A stretch of 64,000 nucleotides of DNA from an uncultured Alphaproteobacteria bacterium (lineage in GTDB: Bacteria > Pseudomonadota > Alphaproteobacteria > HIMB59 > GCA-002718135). Location of the stretch: NCBI GenBank assembly GCA_902601455.1, contig CACKNC010000001.1, forward strand, positions 96,240 through 160,239, in the 5' to 3' direction. The translations under genes and the position numbers were made by a program. Positions 17,546-31,239 of this stretch are shown here, piece after piece. The notes beneath the pieces were generated by a model. That model saw nothing but the letters and a program-made list of their open reading frames with translations. It had not been told where the DNA came from and made no database searches. Positions within the stretch are counted from its first letter, which is position 1, and every line of letters starts with the position of its first letter.

Positions 17546-19450
17546 ATGAAAAATTTCAGTAAAAACATAGTTTTGTGGATTGTAGTAGGCTTATTGTTAA
17601 TAGCGTTATTTAACTTATTTCAAAACAATTCTTCATCAAATAATAACCCTGAAATATCCTTTTCTGACTTTTTGATTGCTGCAGATAATGGAAATATTTC
17701 AGAGGTTAAAATTGTTGGAAATAATGTCACTGGTTTTTTTGATGACGGTCGATCTTTTTCTACTTACTCACCTAACTATCCTGAATTAGTTAACAAGCTC
17801 AGCGAGTCTGGTGTTAAGATAGTTGCCGAACCATCTGAGAGATCTATGCATCCTTTATTAAGTGTTCTTCTATCATGGTTTCCAATGCTTCTTCTAATAG
17901 GTGTATGGATTTTCTTTATGAGACAAATGCAATCTGGTGGTGGCAAGGCAATGGGTTTTGGAAAGTCTAAAGCAAAGCTGCTTAATGAAGCCATCGGTAA
18001 AGTAACATTTGATGATGTTGCTGGTATTGATGAGGCAAAACAAGAACTTGAAGAAGTTGTAGAATTCTTGAAAGATCCAAAAAAGTTCTCTAGGTTAGGT
18101 GGTAAAATCCCTACTGGTGCATTATTAGTAGGTCCTCCAGGAACAGGAAAGACCCTTCTAGCTAGAGCTATTGCTGGTGAAGCCAATGTTCCTTTTTTTT
18201 CTATTTCAGGTTCTGACTTTGTTGAAATGTTTGTGGGTGTTGGAGCAAGTAGAGTTAGAGACATGTTTGAGCAAGGAAAAAAAAATGCCCCGTGTATTAT
18301 TTTTATAGATGAAATTGATGCAGTTGGTAGACATAGAGGCGCTGGCTTAGGCGGCGGCAATGATGAAAGAGAGCAAACTTTAAACCAGCTTCTTGTTGAA
18401 ATGGATGGTTTTGAAGCTAACGCAGGTGTAATAATTGTTGCTGCAACAAATAGACCAGATGTTTTAGATCCGGCTCTTTTAAGACCAGGTAGATTTGACA
18501 GGCAAGTTACAGTTTCTAATCCCGACATAATGGGAAGAGATAAAATACTAAAAGTACATATAAAGAAGATCAAAGTTTCACCTAAGTTTGACTCCAAAAT
18601 AATTGCAAGAGGTACACCAGGTTTCTCAGGTGCTGACTTAGCCAATTTGGTTAATGAAGCAGCATTAATTGCAGCCAGAAAAAACAAAAGAATGGTCACT
18701 CTTGAAGATTTTGAATATGCAAAAGATAAAGTTTTGCTTGGGGCTGAGAGAAGATCAATGGTTATGACTCAGGAAGATAAAGAAATTACAGCGTACCATG
18801 AAGCTGGCCATGCTCTAGCAAGAATTCATATGAAAGAGGCAACTCCTATTTACAAAAGTTCAATAATTCCTACTGGTAGAGCTCTTGGTTATGTAATGGC
18901 ATTACCTGAAAAGGATAAAGTACATCAGAGAAAAGACCAATTAGAAGCCGAGTTAGTTGTAGCCATTGCAGCTCGAATAGCTGAAGAAATTATTTTTGGT
19001 AAAGAAAAAGCTTCAACAGGGGCCGTTCAAGATATCAAACAAGCAACCGACATGGCTAGACAGATGGTTACTGAGTGGGGTTTTAGTGATAAGCTTGGTT
19101 TTATAAGGTACTCAAATAATCAGGAAGAGGTTTTTCTTGGTCATTCCGTTGCACAATCTAAAAATCTTTCTGATGATACAGCCCAGATAATTGATCAAGA
19201 AGTTAAAAGATTAATAGATGATGCAAAGTCTAAAGCCAGAAAAATACTAACTGATAATATTGATGAGCTTCATGTTATTGCTAAAGGGTTACTTGAATAT
19301 GAAAGTATGACAGGAGATGAGATTAAAGATCTTCTTAAAGGAATCAAACCATCAAGAGATGAATTTGATGATGGTAATTCTTCAAATCCTACTCCACCAA
19401 AACCAAGTGTTCCTAAAACCGGTAGCACAACTGCTCCACAAACCAATTAA
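17546..19450 (+). CDS. ftsH: ATP-dependent zinc metalloprotease FtsH
   Basis: Membrane-anchored AAA+ protease of 634 residues for quality control and regulated proteolysis (including sigma-32 in other bacteria). There are two N-terminal membrane segments (near residues 9-25 and 103-125), Walker [13 protein letters not shown], Walker [12 protein letters not shown], the SRH region [20 protein letters not shown], and the zinc motif HEAGH. The C-terminal tail is proline/threonine-rich and unstructured. tilS before and glmM after are the usual neighbours. Confidence 0.98.
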   Translation: MKNFSKNIVLWIVVGLLLIALFNLFQNNSSSNNNPEISFSDFLIAADNGNISEVKIVGNNVTGFFDDGRSFSTYSPNYPELVNKLSESGVKIVAEPSERSMHPLLSVLLSWFPMLLLIGVWIFFMRQMQSGGGKAMGFGKSKAKLLNEAIGKVTFDDVAGIDEAKQELEEVVEFLKDPKKFSRLGGKIPTGALLVGPPGTGKTLLARAIAGEANVPFFSISGSDFVEMFVGVGASRVRDMFEQGKKNAPCIIFIDEIDAVGRHRGAGLGGGNDEREQTLNQLLVEMDGFEANAGVIIVAATNRPDVLDPALLRPGRFDRQVTVSNPDIMGRDKILKVHIKKIKVSPKFDSKIIARGTPGFSGADLANLVNEAALIAARKNKRMVTLEDFEYAKDKVLLGAERRSMVMTQEDKEITAYHEAGHALARIHMKEATPIYKSSIIPTGRALGYVMALPEKDKVHQRKDQLEAELVVAIAARIAEEIIFGKEKASTGAVQDIKQATDMARQMVTEWGFSDKLGFIRYSNNQEEVFLGHSVAQSKNLSDDTAQIIDQEVKRLIDDAKSKARKILTDNIDELHVIAKGLLEYESMTGDEIKDLLKGIKPSRDEFDDGNSSNPTPPKPSVPKTGSTTAPQTN

Positions 19451-19498
19451 ATAAATCATACCTCTTTATTTTAACTAATATTTTCAATAAAAGAGGAT

Positions 19499-20843
19499 AT
19501 GGGTAAAATTTTTGGTACTGATGGCATAAGGTGTATCGTTAATACTGAGCCCCTTACCGCTGAAACAACTCTTAAAATATCAAAAACTGTTGGCTATTTA
19601 TTAAAATCTAAAAACAGTATTAATTCTAGGGTAATAATTTGTAAAGACACAAGACTCTCTGGATACCTATATGAGCCTCTTATTACAGCTGGTTTTATTT
19701 CTATGGGAATGGAGGTAATATTGGTTGGACCCTTACCAACACCAGCAGTACCACATTTAATGCGATCACTAAGAGCAGATATTGGTGTAATGATAACCGC
19801 TTCTCATAATACTTATGAATACAATGGTATTAAATTTTTTAATTTAGATGGTTTTAAAATTAGTTCAAAATTAGAGAAAAGAATTGAGAATATAGTATTG
19901 AATAAACAGAAATATGCAAAAATTCTAAACAGCGAAAATAACACCGGAAAAGCAATAAGGCTCGAAGATGCATCAGGTAGGTACTCAGAGTTTCTTAAAA
20001 GTACTTTAGATAAAAAAGTGAAAACTAAAAAATTAAAAATAATTTTAGATTGTGGAAATGGAGCGACTTACGACATAGCTCCTAGTATTTTTTGGGAACT
20101 AGGTCATAATGTTGTATCAATAAATAATAAACCAGATGGAACAAATATTAATTATAATTGCGGAGCTGTAAACGTAAATAGCTTATGTAAAAAAGTAGTT
20201 CAGGAAAAAGCAGATATTGGTTTTGCTTTTGATGGAGATGGAGATAGATTAATAGTTGTAGATGATAAAGGGAATGAAATTGATGGAGATAAAATCATTG
20301 CTCTATTTGCAAAATATTTAGTTAATAAAAAAAATATTAACTCAAAATTTCCTGTCATTATTACAGTCATGTCAAATTTAGGATTAGAAAATTTTTTATC
20401 AAAGGACTTAGGTTTTAAATTAAAACGATCTGCAGTAGGTGATATTAATGTTATTGAAGAAATGAAAAAGAATAAATCTTTTCTCGGAGGTGAGCAATCT
20501 GGTCATATAATTTTATCTGACTTTTCAAAAACTGGAGATGGTATTTTAGCTGCATTAAAAATAACAGAAATTATTTCGATTATTAAAAAACCTACTAATA
20601 TAATGTTTGATTTATATGACAACTTTCCTCAAATAAAAGTTAATATACCTTATAAAAAAATATCTGAAAAAAATAAAAAAAATATAAAAGATTTAAATAA
20701 GAAAAATAAAAAAGATAAAAATTTTCGAGTTTTAATAAGATTCTCGGGTACTGAACCTTTCATAAGACTTTTGGTAGAGGGAAAGAAATTAAAGGAAGTG
20801 CAACAAAAAACAAAAATTTTAGAATTTGAAATAAGGAATATAA

Positions 20844-20851
<8 letters not shown>
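19499..20851 (+). CDS. glmM: Phosphoglucosamine mutase GlmM
   Basis: Enzyme of 450 residues converting glucosamine-6-phosphate to glucosamine-1-phosphate for peptidoglycan and LPS precursors. Motifs are GKIFGTDGIRC at the start, the phosphoserine loop ITASHNTYEYNGIKFF, the metal loop FDGDGDRL and the phosphate-binding IRFSGTEPFIRL. The start is fixed by the conserved N-terminus although AGAGG lies only two bases from the ATG. Overlaps hisZ by eight bases. Confidence 0.97.
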
Positions 20852-24079
<3,228 letters not shown>

Positions 24080-24109
24080 GGCTGCCTATAACATATTTTA
24101 AAATCTAAA

Positions 24110-25081
24110 TTAATATTTTAATAATAAATTTAATAAATTCTGCATATCTACTGGTAATTTTGAATTAAATTCCATATTTTTTTTTAATGTTGGGTGCATA
24201 AAACCTAAATGTGTTGCATGAAGTGCTTGTCTAGGAAAATTTTTTAAAATTAAAAATTTACTAAAATTCTTTTTAATCAAACCATATTTACTAATCCTAT
24301 TTTTTCCATAAACGTCATCACCCACAATAGGAGCATCAATTGAAGTTAAGTGAAGTCTTATTTGATGTGTTCTTCCTGTTTCAAGTGTGCATTCAATCAA
24401 AGAAGCGTTTTGAAAAGATTTAATTAACTTTATTTTTGTTTTTGAAAATTTACCTTTTTCTTCTTTATTAAAACTCATTTTTTTTCTATTAACTTTGTGT
24501 CTTTCAATATAACCTTCTATATTTTGATTTATAGGTACGCCCCAAGTGATAGCTTGATATTTTCTGCTAATTGTATGAAGTTTAAATTGATCTGCTAAAT
24601 TCATATGTGTACTATTATTTTTAGCAACTACCATTATACCACTTGTATTTTTATCAAGTCTATGAACTATTCCCGGTCTTTTGTTTCCATTAATATTACT
24701 CAAATTATTTTCTGCATGATGAAGTAATGCCTGGACTAAAGTGCCAGTTTCATTTCCTGGAGCTGGGTGGGTTACAATACCTGCTTGTTTATTAATAACT
24801 AATAAATCCTTATCTTCATAAATTATATCTAACTTAATATCTTCAGCTTTATATTTTATTTCACTAGTTATAGTTATTGATATCTCAAATTTATCGTTCT
24901 CTCTTACTAAATATGATGGATCAAGAATTGGATGATCATTAAGCTTAACATTTCCATTTTTAATAAGCATTTTGATTTGCATTCGAGAATATTTCTCAAG
25001 TTTTTTAGTTAAAACTTTGTCTAATCTGATCGAACTTAGGTCTTTATTTATATTTATTTTGTGAGTATAGGTTTCATTCAT
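24110..25081 (-). CDS. rluD: Ribosomal large subunit pseudouridine synthase RluD
   Basis: Pseudouridine synthase of the RluA/RluD family with an N-terminal S4 domain (SRMQIKMLIKNGNVKLN) and the catalytic motif GIVHRLDKNTSGIMVVAK. It modifies helix 69 uridines of 23S rRNA in characterised relatives. The ORF track starts with TTG at 25090; I prefer the ATG at 25081, giving 323 residues. That ATG shares the palindrome CATG with the start codon of the divergent DUF6476 gene. Confidence 0.93.
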   Translation of the reverse strand: MNETYTHKININKDLSSIRLDKVLTKKLEKYSRMQIKMLIKNGNVKLNDHPILDPSYLVRENDKFEISITITSEIKYKAEDIKLDIIYEDKDLLVINKQAGIVTHPAPGNETGTLVQALLHHAENNLSNINGNKRPGIVHRLDKNTSGIMVVAKNNSTHMNLADQFKLHTISRKYQAITWGVPINQNIEGYIERHKVNRKKMSFNKEEKGKFSKTKIKLIKSFQNASLIECTLETGRTHQIRLHLTSIDAPIVGDDVYGKNRISKYGLIKKNFSKFLILKNFPRQALHATHLGFMHPTLKKNMEFNSKLPVDMQNLLNLLLKY

Positions 25082-25367
25082 GACTAACAATTTCTTAAAG
25101 TTTACAGTTATTATATTGGCAATATTGATTTTTATTTGTTTTGCTTTCCTTTTATATGGATTGTATTCAAAAATTTCAAATACTGAACGTTTATCAGAGA
25201 AGGAAATTACTAATTATTCACTAAATTTAAGTAATTCAGAGCGCATTACAGATATAAAAATTATTGATAAAAGTAATTTCTTAATTGTTGTTTCTAATAA
25301 TGACCAGATATATTTAATCATATATAATTTAGATAAAAAAAAGATCATATCAAAAATAGGTAGATAG
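25080..25367 (+). CDS. DUF6476 family inner-membrane protein
   Basis: A 95-residue protein with one N-terminal membrane segment (FTVIILAILIFICFAFLLYGLY) and a short C-terminal domain ending in NDQIYLIIYNLDKKKIISKIG. This matches the pattern of the alphaproteobacterial DUF6476 family, which is usually divergent from rluD. Function is unknown. Its ATG overlaps the rluD ATG on the other strand by two bases, so the promoter of each lies within the other's coding region. Confidence 0.7.
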   Translation: MTNNFLKFTVIILAILIFICFAFLLYGLYSKISNTERLSEKEITNYSLNLSNSERITDIKIIDKSNFLIVVSNNDQIYLIIYNLDKKKIISKIGR

Positions 25368-25368
25368 A

Positions 25369-25590
25369 ATGAGTAAGGAAAAAGAAAATAATTTTGAATC
25401 TAATTTAAAAAAACTTGAGGTAATTGTTGATAAGCTTGAGTCTGGAGATATAGGATTAGAAGAATCAGTTAAGCTATATGAAGAAGGTATGAAAATTAAA
25501 AAAATTTGTGACAAAAAACTTAAAGATATTGAAATGCAAATAAAAAAAATTAAAATTGAAGACAATAAAGTAATAAAAGAAGATTTTTAA
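25369..25590 (+). CDS. xseB: Exodeoxyribonuclease VII small subunit
   Basis: A 73-residue helical protein with the XseB pattern NFESNLKKLEVIVDKLESGDIGLEESVKLYEEGM. It partners XseA in single-strand DNA degradation. It lies one base behind the DUF6476 stop and four before dxs. The ispA gene that often sits between xseB and dxs in Alphaproteobacteria is not here. Confidence 0.93.
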   Translation: MSKEKENNFESNLKKLEVIVDKLESGDIGLEESVKLYEEGMKIKKICDKKLKDIEMQIKKIKIEDNKVIKEDF

Positions 25591-25594
25591 TTTA

Positions 25595-27517
25595 ATGTCT
25601 AATAAATTTTTAGATAAAATAAATTTTCCCTCAGATATAAGATTACTGTCTCTAGAACAACTTGAGGTTTTATCAGAAGAGCTAAGAGACAAAACTATTG
25701 ATACAGTATCAAAAACTGGCGGCCATTTGGGAGCGGGTTTAGGAGTTGTTGAATTAACTATTGCCTTACATTACGTTTTTAATACTCCAAGAGATAGATT
25801 AATTTGGGATGTAGGACATCAGTCATATCCTCATAAAATTTTAACTGGTAGAAAAAATAAAATTGAAACACTAAGACAAAAAAATGGCCTTTATGGATTT
25901 GTTAAAAGAAGTGAAAGTGATTATGATCCTTTTGGAACTGCTCATAGCTCAACCTCTATTTCAGCAGGAATGGGTATGAAAATTGCAAAAGACCTTAACA
26001 AAGATGATGCAAATATTATTTGTGTTATAGGAGATGGTGCTCTAAGTGCTGGAATGGCTTATGAAGCATTAAATAATGTTGGTGCTACAAATAAACAAAT
26101 GATTGTAATTTTAAATGATAATGAAATGTCAATTGATCGCCCAGTTGGTGCTATGAGTAGTTATCTCACTAGACTACTCTCATCTAAACAATATGTGAAT
26201 GTTAGAAGTTTGTTAAAAAAAATATCTGCAAAATTATCTACATCAGTATCAAAGACATTATATAAGGCTGAAGAATATTCTAAAGGTCTTGTAACAGGGG
26301 GAACATTGTTTGAAGAATTAGGTTTTTATTATCTTGGTCCAATTAATGGACATGATATAAAAACTTTAGTGCCAGTTTTAGAGAATATTAAAACATCAGC
26401 TGTTGGTAAACCAATTTTTCTTCATTGTATTACAAAAAAAGGAAAAGGTTATGAGCCTGCTGAAAAATCTGATGATAAATTTCATGGTGTCAATAAATTT
26501 GATGTAAAAACTGGTTTGTCTATCAGCAAATCAAATAAAAAATCTTATTCAAAAGTATTTGGTGAAACACTTTCAAAAGCAGCTGAAAATGATGAAAAAA
26601 TTGTTGCTATTACTGCCGCTATGATGAGTGGGACAGGTTTGGAAATTTTTAAATCTCAACATCCAGCAAGATTATTTGATGTAGGCATAGCTGAGCAGCA
26701 TGCCGTTACAATGGCTGCCGGTTTAAGCACTGAAGGTTTCAAACCTTTTGTAGCAATCTATTCAACATTTCTTCAAAGAGCTTATGATCAAATAGTTCAT
26801 GATGTAGCATTACAAAAGCTAGCTGTAAGATTTGCAATTGATCGTGCTGGACAAGTTGGGTCTGATGGGCCCACTCATGCAGGATCTTATGATATTGCTT
26901 ATTTATCTGCTTTACCGAATTTTATTATCATGGCACCAAGTAATCAAAATGAATTAATTAGAATGATTAATACTTCAGTTTTGATTGATGATAGACCATC
27001 TGCTTTTAGATATCCAAGGGGATCTGGTGAAATTGATACTAATAAATTGAATTATAATCCTTTAGAAATTGGAAAGGGGAAATTACTTATAGAAGGTAAT
27101 GATGTAGCAATATTAAATTTAGGTACTAGAATGCACAGTTGTGAAGAGGCAATAAAATTACTGAATAAGCTTAATATTTTTCCAACTTTAGCAGATGCAA
27201 GATTTGCAAAACCAATAGATAAAGATTTGGTAGACAAACTATTAGATAATCATAAATATCTTATTACAATTGAAGAAGGGTCAAGTGGTGGATTTAGCTC
27301 CAGTGTTCTAAGTTATATTCATAATGAAAGAAGAAAATCTACTATAACTAAAATCAATAATATTTATTTTCCAGATAGATTTATAGATCATCAATCATCA
27401 GAAGATCAATATAAAGAAATAGGAATGGATGCAGAGTCTATTGCTAATAAAGTGATAAAATTTTATCAAGATAATGTTATTGATTTTCAATCATATAATA
27501 AAAATTCAAAAAATTGA
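25595..27517 (+). CDS. dxs: 1-deoxy-D-xylulose-5-phosphate synthase
   Basis: Thiamine-diphosphate enzyme of 640 residues that makes DXP from pyruvate and glyceraldehyde-3-phosphate, the first step of the MEP isoprenoid pathway. Motifs include GGHLGAGLGVVELTIALHY, WDVGHQSYPHKILTGR, the TPP motif GDGALSAGMAYEALNN with NDNEMSIDRPVG, and DVGIAEQHAVTMAAG. Its TGA overlaps the tlyA TTG start. Confidence 0.98.
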   Translation: MSNKFLDKINFPSDIRLLSLEQLEVLSEELRDKTIDTVSKTGGHLGAGLGVVELTIALHYVFNTPRDRLIWDVGHQSYPHKILTGRKNKIETLRQKNGLYGFVKRSESDYDPFGTAHSSTSISAGMGMKIAKDLNKDDANIICVIGDGALSAGMAYEALNNVGATNKQMIVILNDNEMSIDRPVGAMSSYLTRLLSSKQYVNVRSLLKKISAKLSTSVSKTLYKAEEYSKGLVTGGTLFEELGFYYLGPINGHDIKTLVPVLENIKTSAVGKPIFLHCITKKGKGYEPAEKSDDKFHGVNKFDVKTGLSISKSNKKSYSKVFGETLSKAAENDEKIVAITAAMMSGTGLEIFKSQHPARLFDVGIAEQHAVTMAAGLSTEGFKPFVAIYSTFLQRAYDQIVHDVALQKLAVRFAIDRAGQVGSDGPTHAGSYDIAYLSALPNFIIMAPSNQNELIRMINTSVLIDDRPSAFRYPRGSGEIDTNKLNYNPLEIGKGKLLIEGNDVAILNLGTRMHSCEEAIKLLNKLNIFPTLADARFAKPIDKDLVDKLLDNHKYLITIEEGSSGGFSSSVLSYIHNERRKSTITKINNIYFPDRFIDHQSSEDQYKEIGMDAESIANKVIKFYQDNVIDFQSYNKNSKN

Positions 27518-28269
27518 TTGCTAAGAAACAAAGACTTGATCAAATTCTATTTGATAGAAGTTTAGCTGAGTCTAAAACCAAAGCTCAGGCTATGATAATG
27601 GCTGGCCAAGTGTTTGTCGACGGTATTAGAATTGAAAAAAGTGGATTTAATATAAGAAATGAAGCAGAAATAGAGATAAAAAAACTTAACTCAGAATGGG
27701 TTTCAAGAGGTGCAATTAAACTTATTTCTGCATTAGATAAAAATAAAATTAATGTAAAAGACAAAATTTGTATTGATTTAGGTTCATCTACTGGTGGTTT
27801 TACCGATGTTTTAATTCAGAGCGGTGCAAAAAAAGTATACGCGATAGATGTTGGGACAAATCAATTACACGAAAAACTAAAAAAAAATATTAAAGTAGTA
27901 AGTTTAGAAAAAACTAATGCCAGGTATCTTACAAAAGAGTTAATTGGGAATTTAATTGATATAATGGTTTGCGATGTAAGTTTTATAAGTCTAAAAAAAG
28001 TCATTGAACCAAATTTTAATTTATTGAAAAATGGAAGCATTATCATTGCATTGATTAAGCCTCAATTTGAAGTAAAAAAAAATGAAACAAAGAAGGGTAT
28101 TGTAAGGGATGCTGAAATTCACCACCGCGTTTGTAAAGAAATTAGTGAATGGTTTAAATCAGTATGTGAGTGTATAGTTTTAAATATTATTGAGAGCCCA
28201 ATAAGAGGTCCTAAAGGAAATGTGGAGTTTTTAATTACTATTCAATATCAAAAAAAACGAAGACAGTGA
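27514..28269 (+). CDS. tlyA: TlyA family rRNA 2'-O-methyltransferase
   Basis: A 251-residue protein with an N-terminal S4 domain ([30 protein letters not shown]) and an FtsJ-like methyltransferase domain ([20 protein letters not shown]). The mycobacterial relative methylates cytidines in 16S and 23S rRNA; the family is also named hemolysin A. It starts with TTG overlapping dxs and its end overlaps convergent aroC by 22 bases. Confidence 0.93.
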   Translation: MIAKKQRLDQILFDRSLAESKTKAQAMIMAGQVFVDGIRIEKSGFNIRNEAEIEIKKLNSEWVSRGAIKLISALDKNKINVKDKICIDLGSSTGGFTDVLIQSGAKKVYAIDVGTNQLHEKLKKNIKVVSLEKTNARYLTKELIGNLIDIMVCDVSFISLKKVIEPNFNLLKNGSIIIALIKPQFEVKKNETKKGIVRDAEIHHRVCKEISEWFKSVCECIVLNIIESPIRGPKGNVEFLITIQYQKKRRQ

Positions 28270-29318
28270 TCTGCGATAGTAGTGGCTAACATTGCTTCTC
28301 CAACTGGAACAGCTCTTATACCAACACAGGGGTCATGACGGCCCTTAGTTGAAATTGAAGTTTCTTTAAGATCCGTATCTATTGTTCTTCTCTCAGAAAT
28401 AATTGAACTTGTCGGTTTTACAACAAAACGAGCAATTATTTTTTGTCCTGAGCTAATTCCTCCAAGTACACCACCATTATTGTTACTTAAAAAAATTGGC
28501 TTACCATCTTTCATAATCATTTCATCTACATTTGTTTTTCCATTTTCGTAAACACAGTCAAAACCATTCCCTATTTCTACCCCTTTAACAGCATTAATTG
28601 TCATTAAAGCCTTTGCAATATCTGAGTCTAATTTATCGTAAATAGGTTCACCAAGTCCAACTGGAATTCCACTAGCCCTAACTTCTATAATTGCACCTAA
28701 TGAAGATCCATCTTTTCTAGCATTATCAATTAGGTTTTTCCATTCAGAAACAATTTTTTCATCTGGACAAAAAAATTCATTTTCTGAAATATTTTTATCA
28801 TTCCAATTATTATAATTTATTTTAGAGTTTCCAATTTGAACAAGTGCACCTGTAATTTTAGCTTCATTGCTGATTTTTTGATTGATGATTTTTCTTGCAA
28901 CAGCTCCTGCAGCCACACGCATTGCGGTTTCTCTAGCACTTGATCTACCCCCGCCTCTATAATCTCTAATGCCGTATTTTTTCCAATAAGTATAATCAGC
29001 ATGACCAGGTCGAAATTTATCTTTTATATCTGAATAATCTTTAGATCTTTGATCACTGTTATATATTATTAATGAAATTGGATGACCTGTTGTTAATCCT
29101 TCAAAAACTCCAGATAGAATTTCAACTTTATCATCCTCTTTTCTTTGGGTTGTATATTTTGATTGACCGGGTTTTCTTTTGTCAAGAAAAGGTTGTATAT
29201 CATTTTCTTGAAGTCTTATATTTGAAGGCACACCATCAATAACACAACCAATTGCTTTACCATGGCTTTCACCCCATGTGGTGAAATTAAAAATTTTTCC
29301 AATTGAATTTGAAGACAT
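28248..29318 (-). CDS. aroC: Chorismate synthase
   Basis: FMN-dependent enzyme of 356 residues making chorismate from EPSP. Signatures are [46 protein letters not shown], and [18 protein letters not shown]. Its ATG overlaps the fabI stop by one base, and the 3' end runs into tlyA on the other strand. Confidence 0.98.
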   Translation of the reverse strand: MSSNSIGKIFNFTTWGESHGKAIGCVIDGVPSNIRLQENDIQPFLDKRKPGQSKYTTQRKEDDKVEILSGVFEGLTTGHPISLIIYNSDQRSKDYSDIKDKFRPGHADYTYWKKYGIRDYRGGGRSSARETAMRVAAGAVARKIINQKISNEAKITGALVQIGNSKINYNNWNDKNISENEFFCPDEKIVSEWKNLIDNARKDGSSLGAIIEVRASGIPVGLGEPIYDKLDSDIAKALMTINAVKGVEIGNGFDCVYENGKTNVDEMIMKDGKPIFLSNNNGGVLGGISSGQKIIARFVVKPTSSIISERRTIDTDLKETSISTKGRHDPCVGIRAVPVGEAMLATTIADHCLRFF

Positions 29319-30142
29319 TATTTGTTTTTATTAAATTCCCCTAAAAGATTAGATACATTTTCAGCCTCATCTACTGCAACCATACCTACTGTATGATAAC
29401 CACAATCTACATGTTGGATCTCACCTGTAACAGCACTCCCTAAATCACTTAGTAAATAAAGTGCAGAATTACCAACATCTCCTTGATTAACATTTCTTTT
29501 AAGAGGAGCATTTAATTCATTCCATCTTAATATAAATCTAAAATCACCTATTCCAGATGCTGCTAAAGTTTTAATCGGTCCAGCACTTATTGCATTTACT
29601 CGTACATTTTTTTCCCCGAGATCAACTGCTAGATATCTAACACTAGCTTCTAAAGCTGCTTTAGCTACTCCCATAACATTGTAGTGAGGCATTACTTGTT
29701 CAGCTCCATAATATGTCAAGGTTAAGATCGATCCTCCATCATTCATTAATGGTTCAGCTAATCGACATGCTTCTGTAAATGAATAACATGAAATATGCAT
29801 AGTTTGATTAAAATTTTCTGTGGATGTATTGTAATACTTACCTCTTAATTCGTCTTTATTTGAAAAACCAATACCATGAACTAAAAAATCAATTTTTCCC
29901 CACTTTTCTTTTAAAATTTCAAATACGTTTTGCATACTTTTTGAGTCTGCTACATCACAAGGTATTAAGATATCAGAATTTATTGATTTAGCTAAAGGCT
30001 CAACTCTTTTCTTAAGTGGTTCACCTTGATAAGTAAATGCAATTGAAGCACCATTTTCTGCTAATGACTTAGCTATTCCCCAAGCAATTGATTTATCATT
30101 CGCCACACCCATTATAAGGCCTTTTTTTCCTTGCATTAACAT
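29318..30142 (-). CDS. fabI: Enoyl-[acyl-carrier-protein] reductase (NADH) FabI
   Basis: Short-chain dehydrogenase of 274 residues that reduces enoyl-ACP in fatty acid elongation. The cofactor motif [16 protein letters not shown], the catalytic tyrosine/lysine pair in [15 protein letters not shown] (Tyr-x6-Lys), and [17 protein letters not shown] are all typical of FabI. It precedes aroC and is divergent from pdxH, sharing a 62-base spacer, a common alphaproteobacterial order. Confidence 0.97.
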   Translation of the reverse strand: MLMQGKKGLIMGVANDKSIAWGIAKSLAENGASIAFTYQGEPLKKRVEPLAKSINSDILIPCDVADSKSMQNVFEILKEKWGKIDFLVHGIGFSNKDELRGKYYNTSTENFNQTMHISCYSFTEACRLAEPLMNDGGSILTLTYYGAEQVMPHYNVMGVAKAALEASVRYLAVDLGEKNVRVNAISAGPIKTLAASGIGDFRFILRWNELNAPLKRNVNQGDVGNSALYLLSDLGSAVTGEIQHVDCGYHTVGMVAVDEAENVSNLLGEFNKNK

Positions 30143-30204
30143 TTAAATACCTATTTTTTCTAATTTATGAATATATATACATCTTAATACTTAAAATATC
30201 TAAA

Positions 30205-30807
30205 ATGTTAAAGCACAAAGATTTAATAGATTTCACACAAAATCCATTTGAATTGTTCAACAATTGGTATGATTTAGCATGTGAAACAGAGATTAATGAC
30301 CCTAATGCAATGACATTATCAACTATTTTAAACAATAGACCATCATCAAGAGTAGTTTTGTTAAAATCTCATGATGAGGAAGGTTTTGTTTTTTACACAA
30401 ATTCAAATAGTAAAAAGGGTAAGTCAATAAGCGAAAATAATAATATAGCATTGAATTTTCATTGGAAAACTCAAAATAGACAAATTAGAATAGAGGGTCA
30501 AGCAAAGATAATAAGCTCAGAAGTTGCTGACTCATATTTTAACTCTAGACCAAGAGGTAGTCAAATTGGTGCTTGGTCTTCTAATCAAAGTTCAGAACTA
30601 ATTGAAAGAAGTGAATTAATCGATAACATTAAAAAATTTGAAAAAAAATATGAAGACCAAGATATCCCACGACCACCTCACTGGAATGGTTATTTGGTTA
30701 AGTCTCAATTAATAGAGTTTTGGCAAGAGATGCCTTTTAGAATTCACGATAGGGTAGTTTATACTTTAGTAAACAATAAATGGATAATAAAAAAACTATA
30801 CCCTTGA
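30205..30807 (+). CDS. pdxH: Pyridoxamine 5'-phosphate oxidase
   Basis: FMN enzyme of 200 residues oxidising pyridoxine/pyridoxamine 5'-phosphate to PLP. Motifs are DPNAMTLSTILNNRPSSRVVLLK, FYTNSNSKKGKSISEN, and the C-terminal PPHWNGYLVKSQLIEFWQ and RIHDRVVY. It stands alone on the plus strand and ends three bases before the convergent nucleotidyltransferase stop. Confidence 0.97.
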   Translation: MLKHKDLIDFTQNPFELFNNWYDLACETEINDPNAMTLSTILNNRPSSRVVLLKSHDEEGFVFYTNSNSKKGKSISENNNIALNFHWKTQNRQIRIEGQAKIISSEVADSYFNSRPRGSQIGAWSSNQSSELIERSELIDNIKKFEKKYEDQDIPRPPHWNGYLVKSQLIEFWQEMPFRIHDRVVYTLVNNKWIIKKLYP

Positions 30808-30810
30808 TCT

Positions 30811-31239
30811 CTATTCTTTCCATTTTTTTAAAATCCAAGAACTGGAATTAGATTTATCATTGCCACCAATACCAAATAGAGTTTCAATATTATTTTTATC
30901 ACAAAACTCTTTTTCTGGAGTTGTTTTGTTATTCCTATCTCCACCATTTGCAAATTTAATTTTATTATTTTGAAATAGTTTTATTGCTTTTATTATTCCA
31001 TCTACACATGAATTATCGCTATCATCAAAGTCTAACACATCAAGAACACCTTTTATATTTTGCATAATAATTTTTCTTTCATCAAAAGAAAGAAATTCTT
31101 TTCCTTTTTTATTTCGCAACCACGCATCAGAATTAAGCAAAACAACAACATTTCCATATTTATTGGCATCATTAATCAATTTAATATGACCACTATGTAT
31201 TGGGTCAAAACCACCACTAACTAAAATTATATCAGGCAT
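30811..31239 (-). CDS. Adenylyl/cytidylyltransferase family protein
   Basis: Nucleotidyltransferase-fold protein with SGGFDPIHSGHIKLINDA, the HxGH signature, at the N-terminus, and a later SSSWILKKW, where the ISSS-type motif of the fold would lie. Relatives include the RfaE2 heptose-phosphate adenylyltransferase and glycerol-3-phosphate cytidylyltransferase. The ORF track starts at 31257, but the ATG at 31239 has a GGAGAG ribosome-binding site and begins directly at the domain (142 residues). It overlaps pyrE by eight bases. The substrate is unknown. Confidence 0.82.
   Translation of the reverse strand: MPDIILVSGGFDPIHSGHIKLINDANKYGNVVVLLNSDAWLRNKKGKEFLSFDERKIIMQNIKGVLDVLDFDDSDNSCVDGIIKAIKLFQNNKIKFANGGDRNNKTTPEKEFCDKNNIETLFGIGGNDKSNSSSWILKKWKE

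Noticed and set aside
17776-18699. 307-residue ORF on the minus strand within ftsH
   Set aside because: It is antisense to a fully conserved ftsH; its serine/proline-rich composition is that of a reverse-frame shadow.
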